Shown here: piece after piece, positions 1-11,241 of the stretch
Numbering within the stretch: the stretch's first letter is position 1
Layout: every line of letters begins with the position of its first letter
Source of the DNA: Epiperipatus broadwayi
Taxonomy: Eukaryota > Onychophora > Udeonychophora > Euonychophora > Peripatidae
NCBI GenBank assembly: GCA_028023455.1
Contig: JAQFVV010000002.1
Span: forward strand, 29,891,725-29,955,724
Length of the DNA: 64,000 nucleotides
Direction: 5' to 3'
Notes under the pieces: model-generated
Database searches by the model: none
Seen by the model: only the letters and a program-made list of their open reading frames with translations
Told to the model about the DNA's origin: nothing
Made by a program: the position numbers and the translations under genes

Positions 1-934
1 TCGATATCTCTGCTGTGGTCTCTTTCAGCTACCCCCGTGAACTACATTTCCACTGGGCACTGATCATTAACCGCCAGCACTGACGCGAGATATCTCTACT
101 TAAATACTGCTTACTCAGTACTGCTTGACTGCTCTCTATGTTACACTGCTAGATGTTATCCCGTCTTCTTATCGCTCTCTGACAACTGCAACGATCAATC
201 AATGCACTGACCAATAAGGTAATGTCTCTTATCTAGAAACATTTGTAATTAGCAAATATTTCTAGGAATTGTCGATCGCCATTACGTCAATGCACTAATT
301 AAATTCCTCAGCTATCAGAGCGCGATCTAAAAACAGCCTTACGAATAAATTCTAGTTTTTTCTGGAGTGCACAAACATGTCTGCCATTTTACAAAACACT
401 ACACCTATTAGGTCTCTTAACTCAAAATTCACTTTGTATTTCAATGTAGGCAGTTAAAAATGAGATTGTACCTCTCTCCTGAAACAATCTAATAGATTTG
501 TACAATTTAATTGACAACTTATAATTCAGGCACCCAATAGATTGAAATCCTGATTTAAGCAAGATAAGCAAAAGCTGCCTCATATAGAAAATAAAGACTA
601 AGCGTAAGTGTATACTTATGCTTTTAAAGTTGATGCTTATGGGAGAATACATAGAGATTTTTAAAGCGCATGCTCAGACTTACTCCTTAATAATAATATA
701 TTTGTAATTATAAAAACTTAAGATTGAGAATAAACAAATAATTATTGTCTTAACTTATTTTCATTTGCTTTCTTATATTTTAAACTTGATAGTTATATCA
801 GGTCACCTTAAACTAGTTAATTTTCGTGTTTGTGAAATTTAATGTAATGTGTTTGTAAACACATTTAATAACTAAGAAACAACATCAGGCTGTTTATTTT
901 TCTTTTTTTTTTTCATAAGCATCTCTTAAGATTT
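1..934. other. No gene recognised; CpG-containing start of window
   Basis: Bases 1-350 are richer in G+C and CpG than what follows (for example around 283-330) and could be the edge of an LTR-type element or an old exon, but no convincing reading frame or repeat end is visible. From about 420 the sequence becomes AT-rich non-coding DNA. The short ORFs here have no recognisable content. Confidence 0.4.
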
Positions 935-949
935 TGTACCCCCCCCCCA

Positions 950-1046
950 ATATGTCAAAGCATAGGCGGGAAGTGAACCCACGACAACTGTCTGCAAGAC
1001 ACTGCTTGCAAGGCGGCTGCGCTGACCTCCCGTCTACCAACGCTTT
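950..1046 (-). repeat. tRNA-derived SINE-like element (family 1)
   Basis: Read on the minus strand, the segment has a tRNA-like head: a box-A-like stretch (GGTCAGCGCAGC) and, about 45 bases later, a box-B-like GGGTTCACTTCCC, ending near CTATGCTTTGACATA. A diverged second copy lies at 4578-4675. No cloverleaf good enough for a working tRNA is seen, so this is called a tRNA-derived retroposon and not a tRNA gene. Confidence 0.5.
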
Positions 1047-1710
1047 ATTTTGTACTTTAGTGAGAGACTGGAGAATTTCATCAAGAATAGGTGTCATTAA
1101 GAAGCGAGCCAATGTGGTTTAGAAATTTGATGTTGGTTGCTATTGGTATGTGCGGATTTTGAAATTACGATTAGTTAAAAAAAAAAAAAACCTCTGGTCA
1201 GTTGCAAATATGTTCATTTTTCATTATTATTTCAACAAAAATTATTAATCTCTCCAGATTATTTAAGAACAGAAGTTTCAACATTTTTTTTGAAGAATTA
1301 TTATATAAGAAAGGATTATCAGTTATTCCTTGATAGATACATTATTATTCTCAGTGACAAATGAAGCTAATTATTTAGCAATAAACTACAATATAAAGAA
1401 AGGAAATGAATATCATTAATTGACATGTTGAAATCTGGACCAACAGTTAAGGTTAGAAATATTTCGACATTTTTAACTCGTAGTTTCTTTCTGCCTATTT
1501 GCAAACTAGCCACTGTTTAAGATATGAATACTTTATATTCTTTAATTGTGATTATTTTAAATATATAAATGCTTATTTTTGATGATGAAAATATATCCAA
1601 ATGTCTGTATAAATACAAATCCATTTAATCTTGTCAGTATTGAAGTCTCACATAATCTACTAGTTAAACTAATCATATTCATGTTAATATTTGTAATAAT
1701 ACTGGCATCA
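1047..1710. other. AT-rich stretch, nothing recognised
   Basis: There are short poly(A) runs and no coherent reading frame. The ORF near 1579-1761 has no recognisable motif, and its end runs into the hammerhead repeat module that follows. Confidence 0.5.
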
Positions 1711-2060
1711 ACATGGGATTTGAGTTTTCACCATCAGATTTTTAATGATATGGATGGCTGAAAAGTTGGAGGTTGGAGTGGATTGAAGCCTGTCCATTAA
1801 AGTATGAAGATTTGCTTATCTTAATATAAAATTGAGCACTGATTATATAAAAGTAAATCTTAATATAAAATTGAGCACTGATTATATATATATGTGAGAG
1901 ATGATAATCTGGACCAACTGATGAATGCTGGTTTAGCATGAAATATATATATTGGTGATTATTTATCTTTTCTATGTGTATGTGTCACATGTATCAGTTG
2001 TATGAGATAGTGTGGATAGTTGAAGTGTGCTTGAAAATCTGAGTTCAAATCCCTTATACA
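1711..2060 (+). repeat. Hammerhead repeat module, copy A
   Basis: This is a partial copy of the ~465-bp module seen best at 24866-25744: CATCAGATT start, GCCTGTCCATTAAAGTATGAAGATT block, hammerhead at 1903-1967, then a tRNA-like tail with a box-B-like GAGTTCAAATCCC at about 2040-2053. An internal 55-bp duplication repeats the segment around TTGAGCACTGATTATA (about 1818-1885). The module is non-coding; ORFs across it are by-products of the repeat. Confidence 0.75.
1903..1967 (+). ncRNA. Type I hammerhead ribozyme (copy A)
   Basis: The 65-nt motif has the conserved core CTGATGA, a short stem II (TGCT/AGCA) with loop GGTTT, then GAAA. The symmetrical stem III is ATAT/ATAT without a loop, followed by the predicted cleavage base A and stem I ACCAA/TTGGT plus a distal GATAA/TTATC helix. 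A loopless stem III normally acts as a dimer in PLE and retrozyme hammerheads. Activity is inferred from structure only. Confidence 0.8.
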
Positions 2061-2499
2061 AAAGTACATCAATATCTTATAGCAATATTAAATACAAATC
2101 TTTTTTTGCAGAACATGCAGTGATTTGTAGTGGACATTTCTAGTTTGATAATGTTTTAGCTTTACATATGGAAAATGATTTGAAAAAAGAAAAATTAAGG
2201 AGGCATATTTTATAAATAATTAAAATTTTCCAAAACTCAACCAAACTAGCCAAGAAAAAATAAAATCAAAACACAACTAAAGGTTTCACTGCTACAAGCA
2301 GACTTCTCAAGTGTAAAGAACTATAAAACAATACCACATTTATATTAAACATCACCCACAAATCCATTTACTTCCTATCCACCCTAAATTTCTTATAATT
2401 GATATTAAGATTTGGAGGTGTTGTAGAAATTGTGAAGAAAATAAATATCAATTCATCCAACAATAAAAATATTAGGAAATAACTGATTCAATAATGCTA
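2061..2499. other. AT-rich stretch, nothing recognised
   Basis: No gene, tRNA or repeat end is recognised here. The tract lies between two hammerhead modules. Confidence 0.5.
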
Positions 2500-2775
2500 T
2501 AATGAAATGGAAGACTGAAGAGTTATGGGCTGTAGTTTGAAACCTGTCCATTAAAGTATGAAGATTGGCTATCTTAATATAAAGCTGAGCACTGATTGTA
2601 TATATGTGTGGAGATGGTAATCTGGACCAACTGATGAGTGCTAGTTTAAAACAAAATTCTTATATTGGTGATTATTTATCTTTTCAACATGTGTGTGATC
2701 AGGTGGGTCAGCAATATGAGATGGCATGGAGAGTTGAGGGTTGTGTGAAAGTCTGAGTTTGAATCCCACATACAT
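2500..2775 (+). repeat. Hammerhead repeat module, copy B (decayed)
   Basis: Same module as 1711-2060, with the CCTGTCCATTAAAGTATGAAG block at 2545 and a box-B-like GAGTTTGAATCCC at 2755-2767. The ribozyme segment (2616-2680) keeps stem I and CTGATGA, but stem II is lost and GAAA has become CAAAA, so it should not cleave. Confidence 0.7.
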
Positions 2776-3160
2776 TATATATATGCAGATTCAAGCCTGT
2801 ATAGTGCATTAATTTATATAATGAACATAATTTTCAACACAATATATAATCATTTTAAAAGAAAGTATTCGACTAATTCAAATTGGATATATATATATAA
2901 AGTTCTAAGAGGCATTTCAAGATGGCGCTAATGATTGTTTCAAATTATTAATCCAGTACCGATCCAGAATATACTAACCTAAATGTAAAAGGAAATTACA
3001 GGAGAAAAAATATGGAAAGTCATATTTATTGATAATTGACATTAATTAAAAAATATTTTTAAAAAATCAGCAAAATGAATGATCATAAAGAAATTAGAAA
3101 ATATTGAGCATAAATGAAAGAAAATAATGAAATTAAAATCTAAAAACTAATAAAAGACCA
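2776..3160. other. AT-rich stretch, nothing recognised
   Basis: No gene or repeat end is recognised between copy B and the LINE remnant. Confidence 0.5.
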
Positions 3161-3171
3161 CAGAATCAAAA

Positions 3172-3943
3172 ATGGATCAGAAAACTACGAAACAAATTCA
3201 AGATTATATAAAAGTATTGAAAAATGTATACAGATTACTGTGGACATCAAAATTAGTTCAAAAAGCAATACAAATGGATTGTCTTGAAATAATTCTGCAT
3301 ACAATAATAGTATACAAAAGAGTGACTCCATACCTCCAAAGGTTTTTACCGCAGTTTGCAAGTATTTTGTGGATTAAAATGGAACGCCAATGAAGTAAAA
3401 GTAAATGGAGATTATTTAAGTGAGCTAGATTTTGCAGATGATATAATTGTTTTTGGAAATGTTACAGAGATTATCACCTAAAAGTAAGAACATAGGATTA
3501 AAGGTAAATGTTAAGACTAAAGTAATGTTCAATGGATTTTCTCAAATGAAGAATGTAATGATTAAAAATGATGAGTTAGAAGAAAGTAACAACTACAAAT
3601 ATCTTGGTCAGATTATTAATACAGGTGGAAACATAATGGATCAAAATTAATCATAGAATTAAACTTGGTTGGAATGCTTTTGGTAGAAATAACTTACTAT
3701 TAAAAGGAAATATGCCTGTTTTTGAAAAGGAAGGTTTTTAATAAATGTGTTTTACCAGTTCTTATTTAAGGATTTGAGATTTGGACACTTAATAAAAGAA
3801 CAATGCAGAGACTTCAAACCACTCAATGAAGTATGGAGAGATGGATGTTAGGAGTAACAAAGATATCAAAAACAAATACATGGGTGAGACAAGCAGATGT
3901 TACTGACATCACTAAAAGTTTTAAGAGACTAAATTGAGTTAGT
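3172..3943 (+). pseudogene. RTE-type LINE reverse transcriptase, broken
   Basis: Translated pieces in several frames match the 3' half of an RTE-type non-LTR reverse transcriptase. The catalytic-box region reads F-A-D-D at 3431-3442, followed by hydrophobic residues. Downstream in another frame comes a K-T-K-V-M-F-N block (about 3509) and a Y-K-Y-L-G-Q block (about 3594), then pieces resembling the usual R-x-L-G-W-x-A-F-G and M-E-R-x-M-L-G-V segments (to about 3860). Stops and frameshifts separate them, so no protein can be made. The fragment ends where a hammerhead module was inserted. Relatives at 21150-21720 and 45590-48058 are equally decayed. Confidence 0.75.
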
Positions 3944-3953
3944 CTGCAGAAAA

Positions 3954-4008
3954 GATAAAGAATCACCAATATATGTATTTCATGCTAAACCAACACTCAT
4001 CAGTTGGG
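3954..4008 (-). ncRNA. Truncated hammerhead ribozyme (copy C)
   Basis: The minus strand carries CTGATGA, stem II, GAAA, a stem III with one mismatch (ATAC/ATAT) and TTGGT, but the 5' strand of stem I stops after CCCAA at the junction with the next module. Confidence 0.6.
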
Positions 4009-4132
4009 TTTTCATCATCAGATCCCATGCTGAAAAGTTGGAGTTTGGAGTGGATTGAAGCCTGTCCATTAAAGTATGAGAATTTGCTATCTTAATATAA
4101 ACTGAGCACTTATATATATATGTGTGGGAGAT

Positions 4133-4197
4133 GATAATCTGGACCAACTGATGAGTGCTGGTTTAGCAGGAAATATGTATATTGATGTTTATTTATC
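4133..4197 (+). ncRNA. Type I hammerhead ribozyme (copy D)
   Basis: The 65-nt motif has CTGATGA, stem II (TGCT/AGCA, loop GGTTT), GAAA, stem III ATAT/GTAT and the distal stem I GATAA/TTATC. The proximal stem I strand is TTGAT and not TTGGT, giving one mismatch that may weaken activity. Confidence 0.7.
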
Positions 4198-4577
4198 TTT
4201 TCTACATGTGTATCAGTGGTATGAGATAGTGTGGATAGTTGGAGGGTGTTTGAAAATCTGAGTTCAAATCCCCCTATACTTACAATTAAACTCCCAGGTT
4301 TGTGAAGAGTGCCTGGTTTTCAAATATTTATTAATACTTACTATAACTTTTAAAGGGATCAACATTTTGCTATTTGGTCATTGTATACCCGGAAGATTAT
4401 TTCCTTTCAAATTGAGACATTTTATTTCTGAAAGTAAAATATTTAATAACAGGTAATAGAAGATAACTGAATCATTTGAATGTCCTGAAAATACTTGCTC
4501 TAAATCCCTTCTAGAATACTTGATATGATGCTGAAAATGATAAAATGACAAATCACAATTTTTAGTTTTTTTTCTTA

Positions 4578-4675
4578 TGTGTCATAGCATCAGCCGGGAA
4601 GCAAACCTGCTAACCCTGGTCAATTGCTTGTAAAGCATCTGTCGCTGACCTCTCGACCACCAATGCTTGAAAACA
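4578..4675 (-). repeat. tRNA-derived SINE-like element (family 1)
   Basis: This is a diverged copy of 950-1046. On the minus strand it shows GAGAGGTCAGCGAC (box-A-like) and a decayed box B region before CCCGGCTGATGCTATGAC. It is not a functional tRNA. Confidence 0.5.
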
Positions 4676-6168
4676 TCAAGAAATGTTATCACAAGTATGG
4701 AGCCATCATTTTTTTAATTTAAAAATTGTAATGTGTAAACTTTTAATGTTAATACATGAATAGTGATAAACCTATAACATATTGGCTGGTAAAATCCTCA
4801 AAATGATTTATCTAATTCGGTTATAACTATAATATTTCAAACCTAGCATTAAAAAACTGATCAGCTGGTAACTGATGAAAAATCATTTGAAATTTTGTCT
4901 AAAAAATGAAGTAAAACCCTCCAAAAACTTTAAAAAGTGCTGAAATAATGAATCATGTTGAAACTATAAATAGTAAATAAAATAAAGTCATACATCACAT
5001 GACCACATTTTATAAGCTTGTAAATAAAAAATAATGAGTGGTGCTAATTGCTCAAACAAGCTTTATTGATAAATGCCCCAAGAGAAAGCATTTAAAAATC
5101 ACTTAGAAATTATTCTCAGACCGGTTTCGTGCCTTGTCAATCCTCAGTGAGATGCTAGGGTAATTCCAGACACTAGATCTAAAAATACCAACTCAAAAAC
5201 AGCATTTGTCTAAAACTTAACTATTAAGAAAATCAAATTTTCACACACCTATATGTCTTCAAGCCCAACTATATGTACTGGTTTTTAATCATGTTGAAGT
5301 TTGTTAACTATATGAGTAACAATTTGGAAGTTTGATCAAATATTTGCTACTGAAAATTCCTTTATTAGAAATAAAATGTTTCTATTTTGAATGCATTTTG
5401 AGCATGGAAATCAATGTGCTGAGGGTCTGTGTTGTCTCATACAATTGAGAAGATATTGGATTTAGAAAATTTTATTTATTTTGAAAATAGAAAGATTTCG
5501 ATAGTTATCAAAAAATTTACCAGAAATTTTGTTCCTGATTATATGCCTTGAAAATATAAATTTCCAAACATCCCAACTTATTAAACTGTTTGTTGTTTAG
5601 AATCCCAGTTTCGAAATAGAATAATCACCTGACCTACAAAACATCACAAGATATTTCTTACATATTTTGCTATCTATTAACAATTTTTATCCAATCTTGC
5701 TAAATTTATGCCACCTAGTGTTATATATATATATATATTCCTTATAACACTTCTTTCATATACACTTCAATACAAACAAATTTTCTTAAAAACTTCTTTA
5801 TTTTCCTTACAGTTTCGACTGTCCGGCAGTCTTCATCAGAGCTCTAATCTTCTCTGCTTTAATTAAATTGACCTAGTGTTAGTTATTAATATATGATATT
5901 GCTTAACAAATTATTATCTAGTGCTGTCCGATTGAAATATTCCTAAATTAATTTTGGGGTGCTGATATAGTACGCACTTGGTGGCCATTTTGAATTTTAA
6001 AACACCCAAAAACACTGCTGGTTCATGCAAGCAATAAATGACATAGACTAGAAACACCCTAATTACCATCTTTTGACTTTTATTAGTGATGAGCTTTTGG
6101 ATTTTTGAACAATGACTTGGATATTTGGGATCCAGTGCATCATGTCTTTAGCTTTTACTTTTTGTTAT
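4676..6168. other. AT-rich stretch with one small hairpin motif
   Basis: There is no gene. A (TA)n run lies at about 5721-5739. At about 5818-5845 a short hairpin (GACTGTCCGGCAGTC) is followed by TTCATCAGAG; a similar motif occurs near the ends of several invertebrate retroposons. At 5120-5150 a related GGTTTCGTGCC...CCTCAGTGAG motif is seen. These look like ends of old repeats whose bodies I cannot define. Confidence 0.4.
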
Positions 6169-6792
6169 TGTGCCGGTCAAAATCGTGTATTCATTCAACA
6201 AGACCAATAATCCAAGCAAAAGTACCTTGAATCCAACCATGCACAAGATACATATGTCAGGACAAGGATGAATCCTAACCTATTTGCCTAAATTATTGCC
6301 TCTCTGACTAATGGATAACGTTTGTGATGACACTAGCAGTGCTTGGTTTTATTCCGTCCCAGCTGGAGGTCATGGTTCACATAGAGACTCAAAATAATAA
6401 AGGGTTTATATGAAAAATCAATGATTTAATGGATTCTGACGATTGCAGAATGGTACAGATATGATTTGATCGATTACTAATGGTTTGAACCGTAATAATG
6501 ATAATTCTTTATGGCAACATTATAAAGAAGTGAATTTACATCAAAGAAATATTATAAACAAATAGAGTAATTAACCTTAGAGATTGGGAGTGATGACAAA
6601 CTAAGCTTATTTAAATGACAATATTATAGGAATTTATTAAAGAATTTAGTACAAAATAAGTTAAGTCTTTGTTTATACAACTTGGTGATTTTATTTAATT
6701 CGTTTTGATGCGGCTTTGACAAACAATATAAAAGTTTGTTAATTGGTCGGCCAAAACCAATCAGCAATAAAATATGATATTACAAATAAATC

Positions 6793-6843
<51 letters not shown>

Positions 6844-9248
6844 ATATATATTACAAAATATGAAAGATGGGCATTTAAAACACTATTACATTTAAGATCA
6901 TTTGTATATAATGAGTGTGGGAAGCAAAATAGTTCTTAAATAAATAATTGACAATTATACAGTCAGATTTAATTAATTAACAAAATTGTTTGTGAAGGAT
7001 GTGCCATCATGGCAGAGAGCATTTCAGGTTTGCTAAATAAAGATATAAAATGATGAAGAAGGCAATATGCTACTATAGATTACAACAAAATAAATGAGGT
7101 CTGTTATTGACTCTCTGGGTGGCTTTACTACAGACAATTTCCTAGTAAATACAACTAGATGATGAGAAATGCTAGCCCTCCAGCCAAACATGTCTCTAAA
7201 TAATCATAATAATATTTTGATGTGCATATACATCTTAATGGCAATGCTCGAAAAGAATCCCTTGGTATGAACTATGTCTACTTTGAGGGAGTGTGAAAGA
7301 TTGGACTGGTCATAGTTAAATTTCCGAAGGTCCTAAGAGGTAAGTAGCAAAGCAAAATAACAATAATAAATGAATGGTTGTAGCTATAAATACATAATGC
7401 CTTAGACATATATATATAGATAGTGTATCACTAACAAAATTAATCAATGAATTCCTGATTAAAATAATCAGTTCCCTGATGTCGATAGAAAGTCCCCACA
7501 AACCTTAGTCCACTAATGAATGAATCATAAAACATATATATAGAAAAGGAAACAAGAATTAAATTAAAATATAAATTGTTTTCCACACTTCACAAATATT
7601 TCATTTATTAATAAAGGTCTTAAATAGTTTATCAAAGATTACAAAATAAGACTGTTTTTAATTAACATAGACGGGCATTAAATATCAAACTAATAAATTG
7701 TAAATCATAATTTTAATATTTTCTGACAAATAAAATATATGTATGAAATATATATACTGATAAAATTCTATGATAAATTTTACTTAATTGATTCACTAAA
7801 ATTATTTATTCTTTCAGAAATAATTACAGGGCTATTTTAAATTGGAGGTAATAGTAAGATACTTTTAAAATAATTTCAATCATTCAAATAAATTTATATA
7901 TGATGTACAAAACTAAATGAGCTTTCTATTAATTAATTTACGGAAGGAAGTCTTCTTGTAATGATTTTTAAAGTTAAAAAAAAATAACAGGGGGAGGATT
8001 TAAAGTTAATAGCTCATTGAATTTTGTATTTGGCCATTTCAGTAAGTCAAATAATCTAAACAAACCGACAAAAATTAATTTAATTTGCCGCATCAAAATA
8101 ATGTAAGATTTTATAAGAATTGATATTTTAAATTGAATAAAATTAAAAGATGCATTTTAAACCAAGCTGTATAAACATTACACAGATATATACAATATAA
8201 ATTAATATAGATTTTGAAAACAAGTAAAATAAAATCAATGGCTTGCAGCAAATTGGACGTTACCTCAGAATCAATCAGTTAGTTACAGGTTGACAGAGGC
8301 AGTTATACAGTCAGATCATTTCAGGCTTCCTTGACACAGACAGTCTCTGGCTAGATGTTTAAAGCACTGGAAAGGCATGGATGGGCTGGTGGAACAGACC
8401 TCTGAGAAGCAAATGACTGATCTTTTCACCCCGTCATTTCTTTAGGCACGATATATAATATATATAGATTAATCACTTCTCTTCAGTAAACTCAATAATA
8501 ATTAATCTAATCAAATTTTCCACTATTTATGTGTTCTGGTCTTATCTAAAGGATTAAATCTACACTGACCTCCACCAATTGTAACTGCTCTAAGCAGTTC
8601 TGTGAGGTTGGTGCCTGCTTTGGAGGGAAAATCTCTAACTCTGCATGAACATGCCCCAAGGGTTGATTTGCTAATTAAAAAAAACAACAACAAGCATATT
8701 AAGTTTATCAGTCATTGTACTAACAAAATCTATTTAATTAAGGTTTAGATTAACAAAAATGTAGATTTTATTCAGAAAAATTTTAGGAATTTGGTACAAT
8801 GACTTTCAAACATATTTGGTATAAACTAAAGAAATTTACAAAATATTTCTTAAAAATATTACATTGTTTAAATAATTGATTCTCAAGTGTACATTGATTA
8901 AAAGATAAATATAAAATGTTACCAACTGATTTATTGAAGAAAATGAACTTTAATAAAGAATTTGAAATATTTGTAACATTTTATAGATATCTAGGATTCA
9001 ATTCAATTTAATAAAATAAACACAATATACATTTTTACAAATATAAAATAAATAAACTAATATAAAAAGGTTAGTTTTAATTATAAAATAAGATTAATGA
9101 AATATAAAAGATTATAATATTGATTAAAATATACTACCACCTATTATGAGATGGGTGTCAGTTAATAAAGATTGGGTTCAAACCCAGACTAGTGCTGATG
9201 ACATTGGCACTAGGTGAAGCAGGAATATGTACTATATTTCCAGCTTCA
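6169..9248 (+). mobile_element. 3.1-kb non-coding LTR-like repeat, copy 1
   Basis: This is one of three copies of a long repeat (others 13376-18486 and inverted 34625-37442), colinear at high identity over the whole length. It starts TGTGCCGGTC and ends CCAGCTTCA, the TG...CA ends typical of LTRs, and the inverted copy has a 4-bp TSD. No coding frame longer than about 60 codons is shared between copies. A solo LTR or a non-autonomous LTR derivative is the likeliest reading; no second LTR, primer site or polypurine tract was found. The copy includes a (TA)n tract near 6799-6852 that is shorter in copy 2, and a box-B-like GGGTTCAAACCC near 9173. Confidence 0.65.
6799..6852. repeat. (TA)n microsatellite
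   Basis: An almost pure TA dinucleotide run inside the 3-kb repeat. The same point in copy 2 (about 16117-16131) has a much shorter run, so length differs between copies. Confidence 0.9.
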
Positions 9249-9642
9249 TATCCCTCGACTTGGGGAAAAAAACAAGAAAAAAAACATTTTACTTGGGTGT
9301 CCAGTGACAATAGAGGCTGACCAAGGGTTTGCTGACCAAGGTTTATTATATTATTATTGGAATGGTAACTGTATTGAGTTCTGCAAGCCTTTAGTTTCTT
9401 CTAAATTTATTACTCTGCTGAAATTACAATTCTTAAACTATCATGTTATTAAACGATTTATTTTCTTAGCAATTCTTTCTTATCTTCCTCATTCTACTAA
9501 CTTTAGTCTTCTTACTTCATTTAGTTACTATTAGATAATAGTCCTTAGATAAGATTTATATATCAACAGTCCAGCAATGTAATCAATATGTATTTCAATT
9601 ATATGGGGTCATACACAAAGGGTCTCACATTTTGAAAATAAT
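9249..9642. other. Spacer downstream of the orphan gene
   Basis: Unique-looking DNA between the end of the 3-kb repeat and the minus-strand gene. It would hold that gene's 3' UTR; candidate poly(A) signals (TTTATT on the plus strand) lie near 9396 and 9459. The plus-strand ORF that starts in the repeat and runs through here has no recognisable content. Confidence 0.4.
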
Positions 9643-11181
9643 TTAAACTTTCCCTGGATCTGGAGGTATTTCATAGTATGGTTTTAAATGGCAAGCATTA
9701 AAAGTCTCTTTTTGTTCATTAAAAATTTCTTTGCTTATTCCATCATCAGCTAGGCTGAAGGCACTATTTTTATGTTTGCGATGTTTATCTTTGTGTTTTT
9801 TCTCTTCTTTCTTGCTCTGCTGTTTATCATATTTATCTCGACCTTTTGTCATATTGTGTGCTATTTTCCTGATTATTTCTGAAAGCAGTATCTCTCTTTT
9901 TTCAATTGTTTCCAAATTACTATTTAATTCTGGTATATTATCTTTTGCAACATCATCTTTCAATGTTTCTAATGGAATTTCATTTTTATTTGAATTTCCT
10001 ATTACATTATCATTTATTTTGGGAATTTCTGAGGTAGGTTTATCTTCTAATATATTTATTTTGTATTCTTTTTCATTTACTTCCATATCTATAGACTTCT
10101 CAATGTTCTCAACTATTTTTTGTTGTTCAAGAGGTTCTGGAATGATTTCTACATCAGGTTTCATCTTTTCCATGTTTTCTGTATTGATTTCAGCATCTAT
10201 TGTAGTCTCTGAATAGATTTTTACTTTTTTTGGTATCTCCATATTAATATTACAATCATCAATATTTACAGCATTAATTTTAGACTCTTCCACAATCTCA
10301 ACCTTGATTTTAGACTCTTTCACAATTTTTAAATCAATTTTAGATTTTATTAAATCAGCTTGTGACTCATAAGCAGTCTTTGCATCCATTTTAAATTCTG
10401 TTACTGTATTTGATACTATTGCAGTCTCAGATTCTGTATATATTGCTTCTTTTGTTGCAATTTTAGAGATATATTCCACAATTAGAAGTTTTCCTGAAGG
10501 TGGACTGACAACTTCAATAACATCCTTTGTAATTTCAATTTCTTCCTTTTTAACACTTTCAAGTTTTGCTTCATCAGTAATTGGATATTCAACTGGTGAT
10601 TCTTTTAAAATATCTTTGGCTGGAAGTTCTAAAGTTTCTTTAACTTGGTTTAATTCAACAATATTCTCTGTATCTCTTTCTGTTTTAAAATGTTCTTCCA
10701 CTAAAAGATCCTTTTCAATCATTTCTGACATCTTTTGAATATTAACTTGTAACATTTCTTCTTCTACAACCTCTGAATCAATTCTTTGCTCAAACAGTTT
10801 AGGTATAATAATATCAGCTTCTTCCTTTGTAATTATATCTCTTGCTGGTTTTGTCTCTGGCTTTGGTTCAATAGATTCAGCAACTTCTTCTGCACTTACT
10901 ACTTCTTTAGGTGAAATTACAATTCTGGTTATTTCTTCTTGAGATTCTATTTGTGGAGGCAGTTCTTCACCATCTTTCTTCATCTCTGTCCTTTGGTATA
11001 ATTTTTTTATTTCTTGTATAATTCTCTCTGCCCTCATTTGGCTTGACTCCCCATTAATTTGGATCATCCTCATCATACTCTGGAGCATGGCAATCACATT
11101 TTTATCTTCTGGAAATCTTGGGCTGTTCATGTAGATGAGGAAAGGGATCTTTACAGTGACTTCTGAAATTTGTTCCTCCAT
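9643..11181 (-). CDS. Unrecognised Glu/Lys-rich protein, probable last exon or intronless gene
   Basis: A 1.5-kb uninterrupted frame in DNA this AT-rich is far longer than chance. Counting from the first ATG (11179-11181) it encodes about 512 aa. The frame stays open on its 5' side to 11241, just after a stop, and includes coding-like codons (PRKKESEDVDTSIPV), so the real start may lie in an upstream exon; an AACAG at the edge could be a weak splice acceptor. The N-terminal ~75 residues look helical and ordered. The long middle is acidic, rich in E, K, I and V, and predicted disordered with short repeated phrases (KESKI/EESKI). Near the C-terminus is a basic KKEEKKHKDKHRKHK stretch that could be a nuclear signal, then a compact tail ending PPDPGKV. 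No family was recognised and function is unknown. No transposase or polymerase motif is present. Confidence 0.6.
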   Translation of the reverse strand: MEEQISEVTVKIPFLIYMNSPRFPEDKNVIAMLQSMMRMIQINGESSQMRAERIIQEIKKLYQRTEMKKDGEELPPQIESQEEITRIVISPKEVVSAEEVAESIEPKPETKPARDIITKEEADIIIPKLFEQRIDSEVVEEEMLQVNIQKMSEMIEKDLLVEEHFKTERDTENIVELNQVKETLELPAKDILKESPVEYPITDEAKLESVKKEEIEITKDVIEVVSPPSGKLLIVEYISKIATKEAIYTESETAIVSNTVTEFKMDAKTAYESQADLIKSKIDLKIVKESKIKVEIVEESKINAVNIDDCNINMEIPKKVKIYSETTIDAEINTENMEKMKPDVEIIPEPLEQQKIVENIEKSIDMEVNEKEYKINILEDKPTSEIPKINDNVIGNSNKNEIPLETLKDDVAKDNIPELNSNLETIEKREILLSEIIRKIAHNMTKGRDKYDKQQSKKEEKKHKDKHRKHKNSAFSLADDGISKEIFNEQKETFNACHLKPYYEIPPDPGKV

Positions 11182-11241
11182 GTTTTCTTCTTTCACTGGG
11201 ATGCTGGTATCAACATCTTCACTTTCCTTTTTTCTAGGCTG

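Larger units (their letters stand above)
3944..4290. repeat. Hammerhead repeat module pair, inverted (copies C and D)
   Basis: A short inverted piece (3944-4010), holding a truncated minus-strand hammerhead, is followed directly by a plus-strand module (about 4011-4290) with hammerhead 4133-4197 and box-B-like GAGTTCAAATCCCC near 4259. A truncated inverted copy joined to a direct copy is also seen in the other insertions in this window and is known from Penelope-like elements. Confidence 0.7.

Noticed and set aside
894-1122. Opposed ORFs of 72 and 62 codons
   Set aside because: Both run across the tRNA-derived SINE at 950-1046 and have no independent support.
9731-10216. 161-codon plus-strand ORF
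   Set aside because: It is the complementary-strand shadow of the long minus-strand ORF; its Ser/Phe/Leu-rich content reflects the AT-rich antisense.
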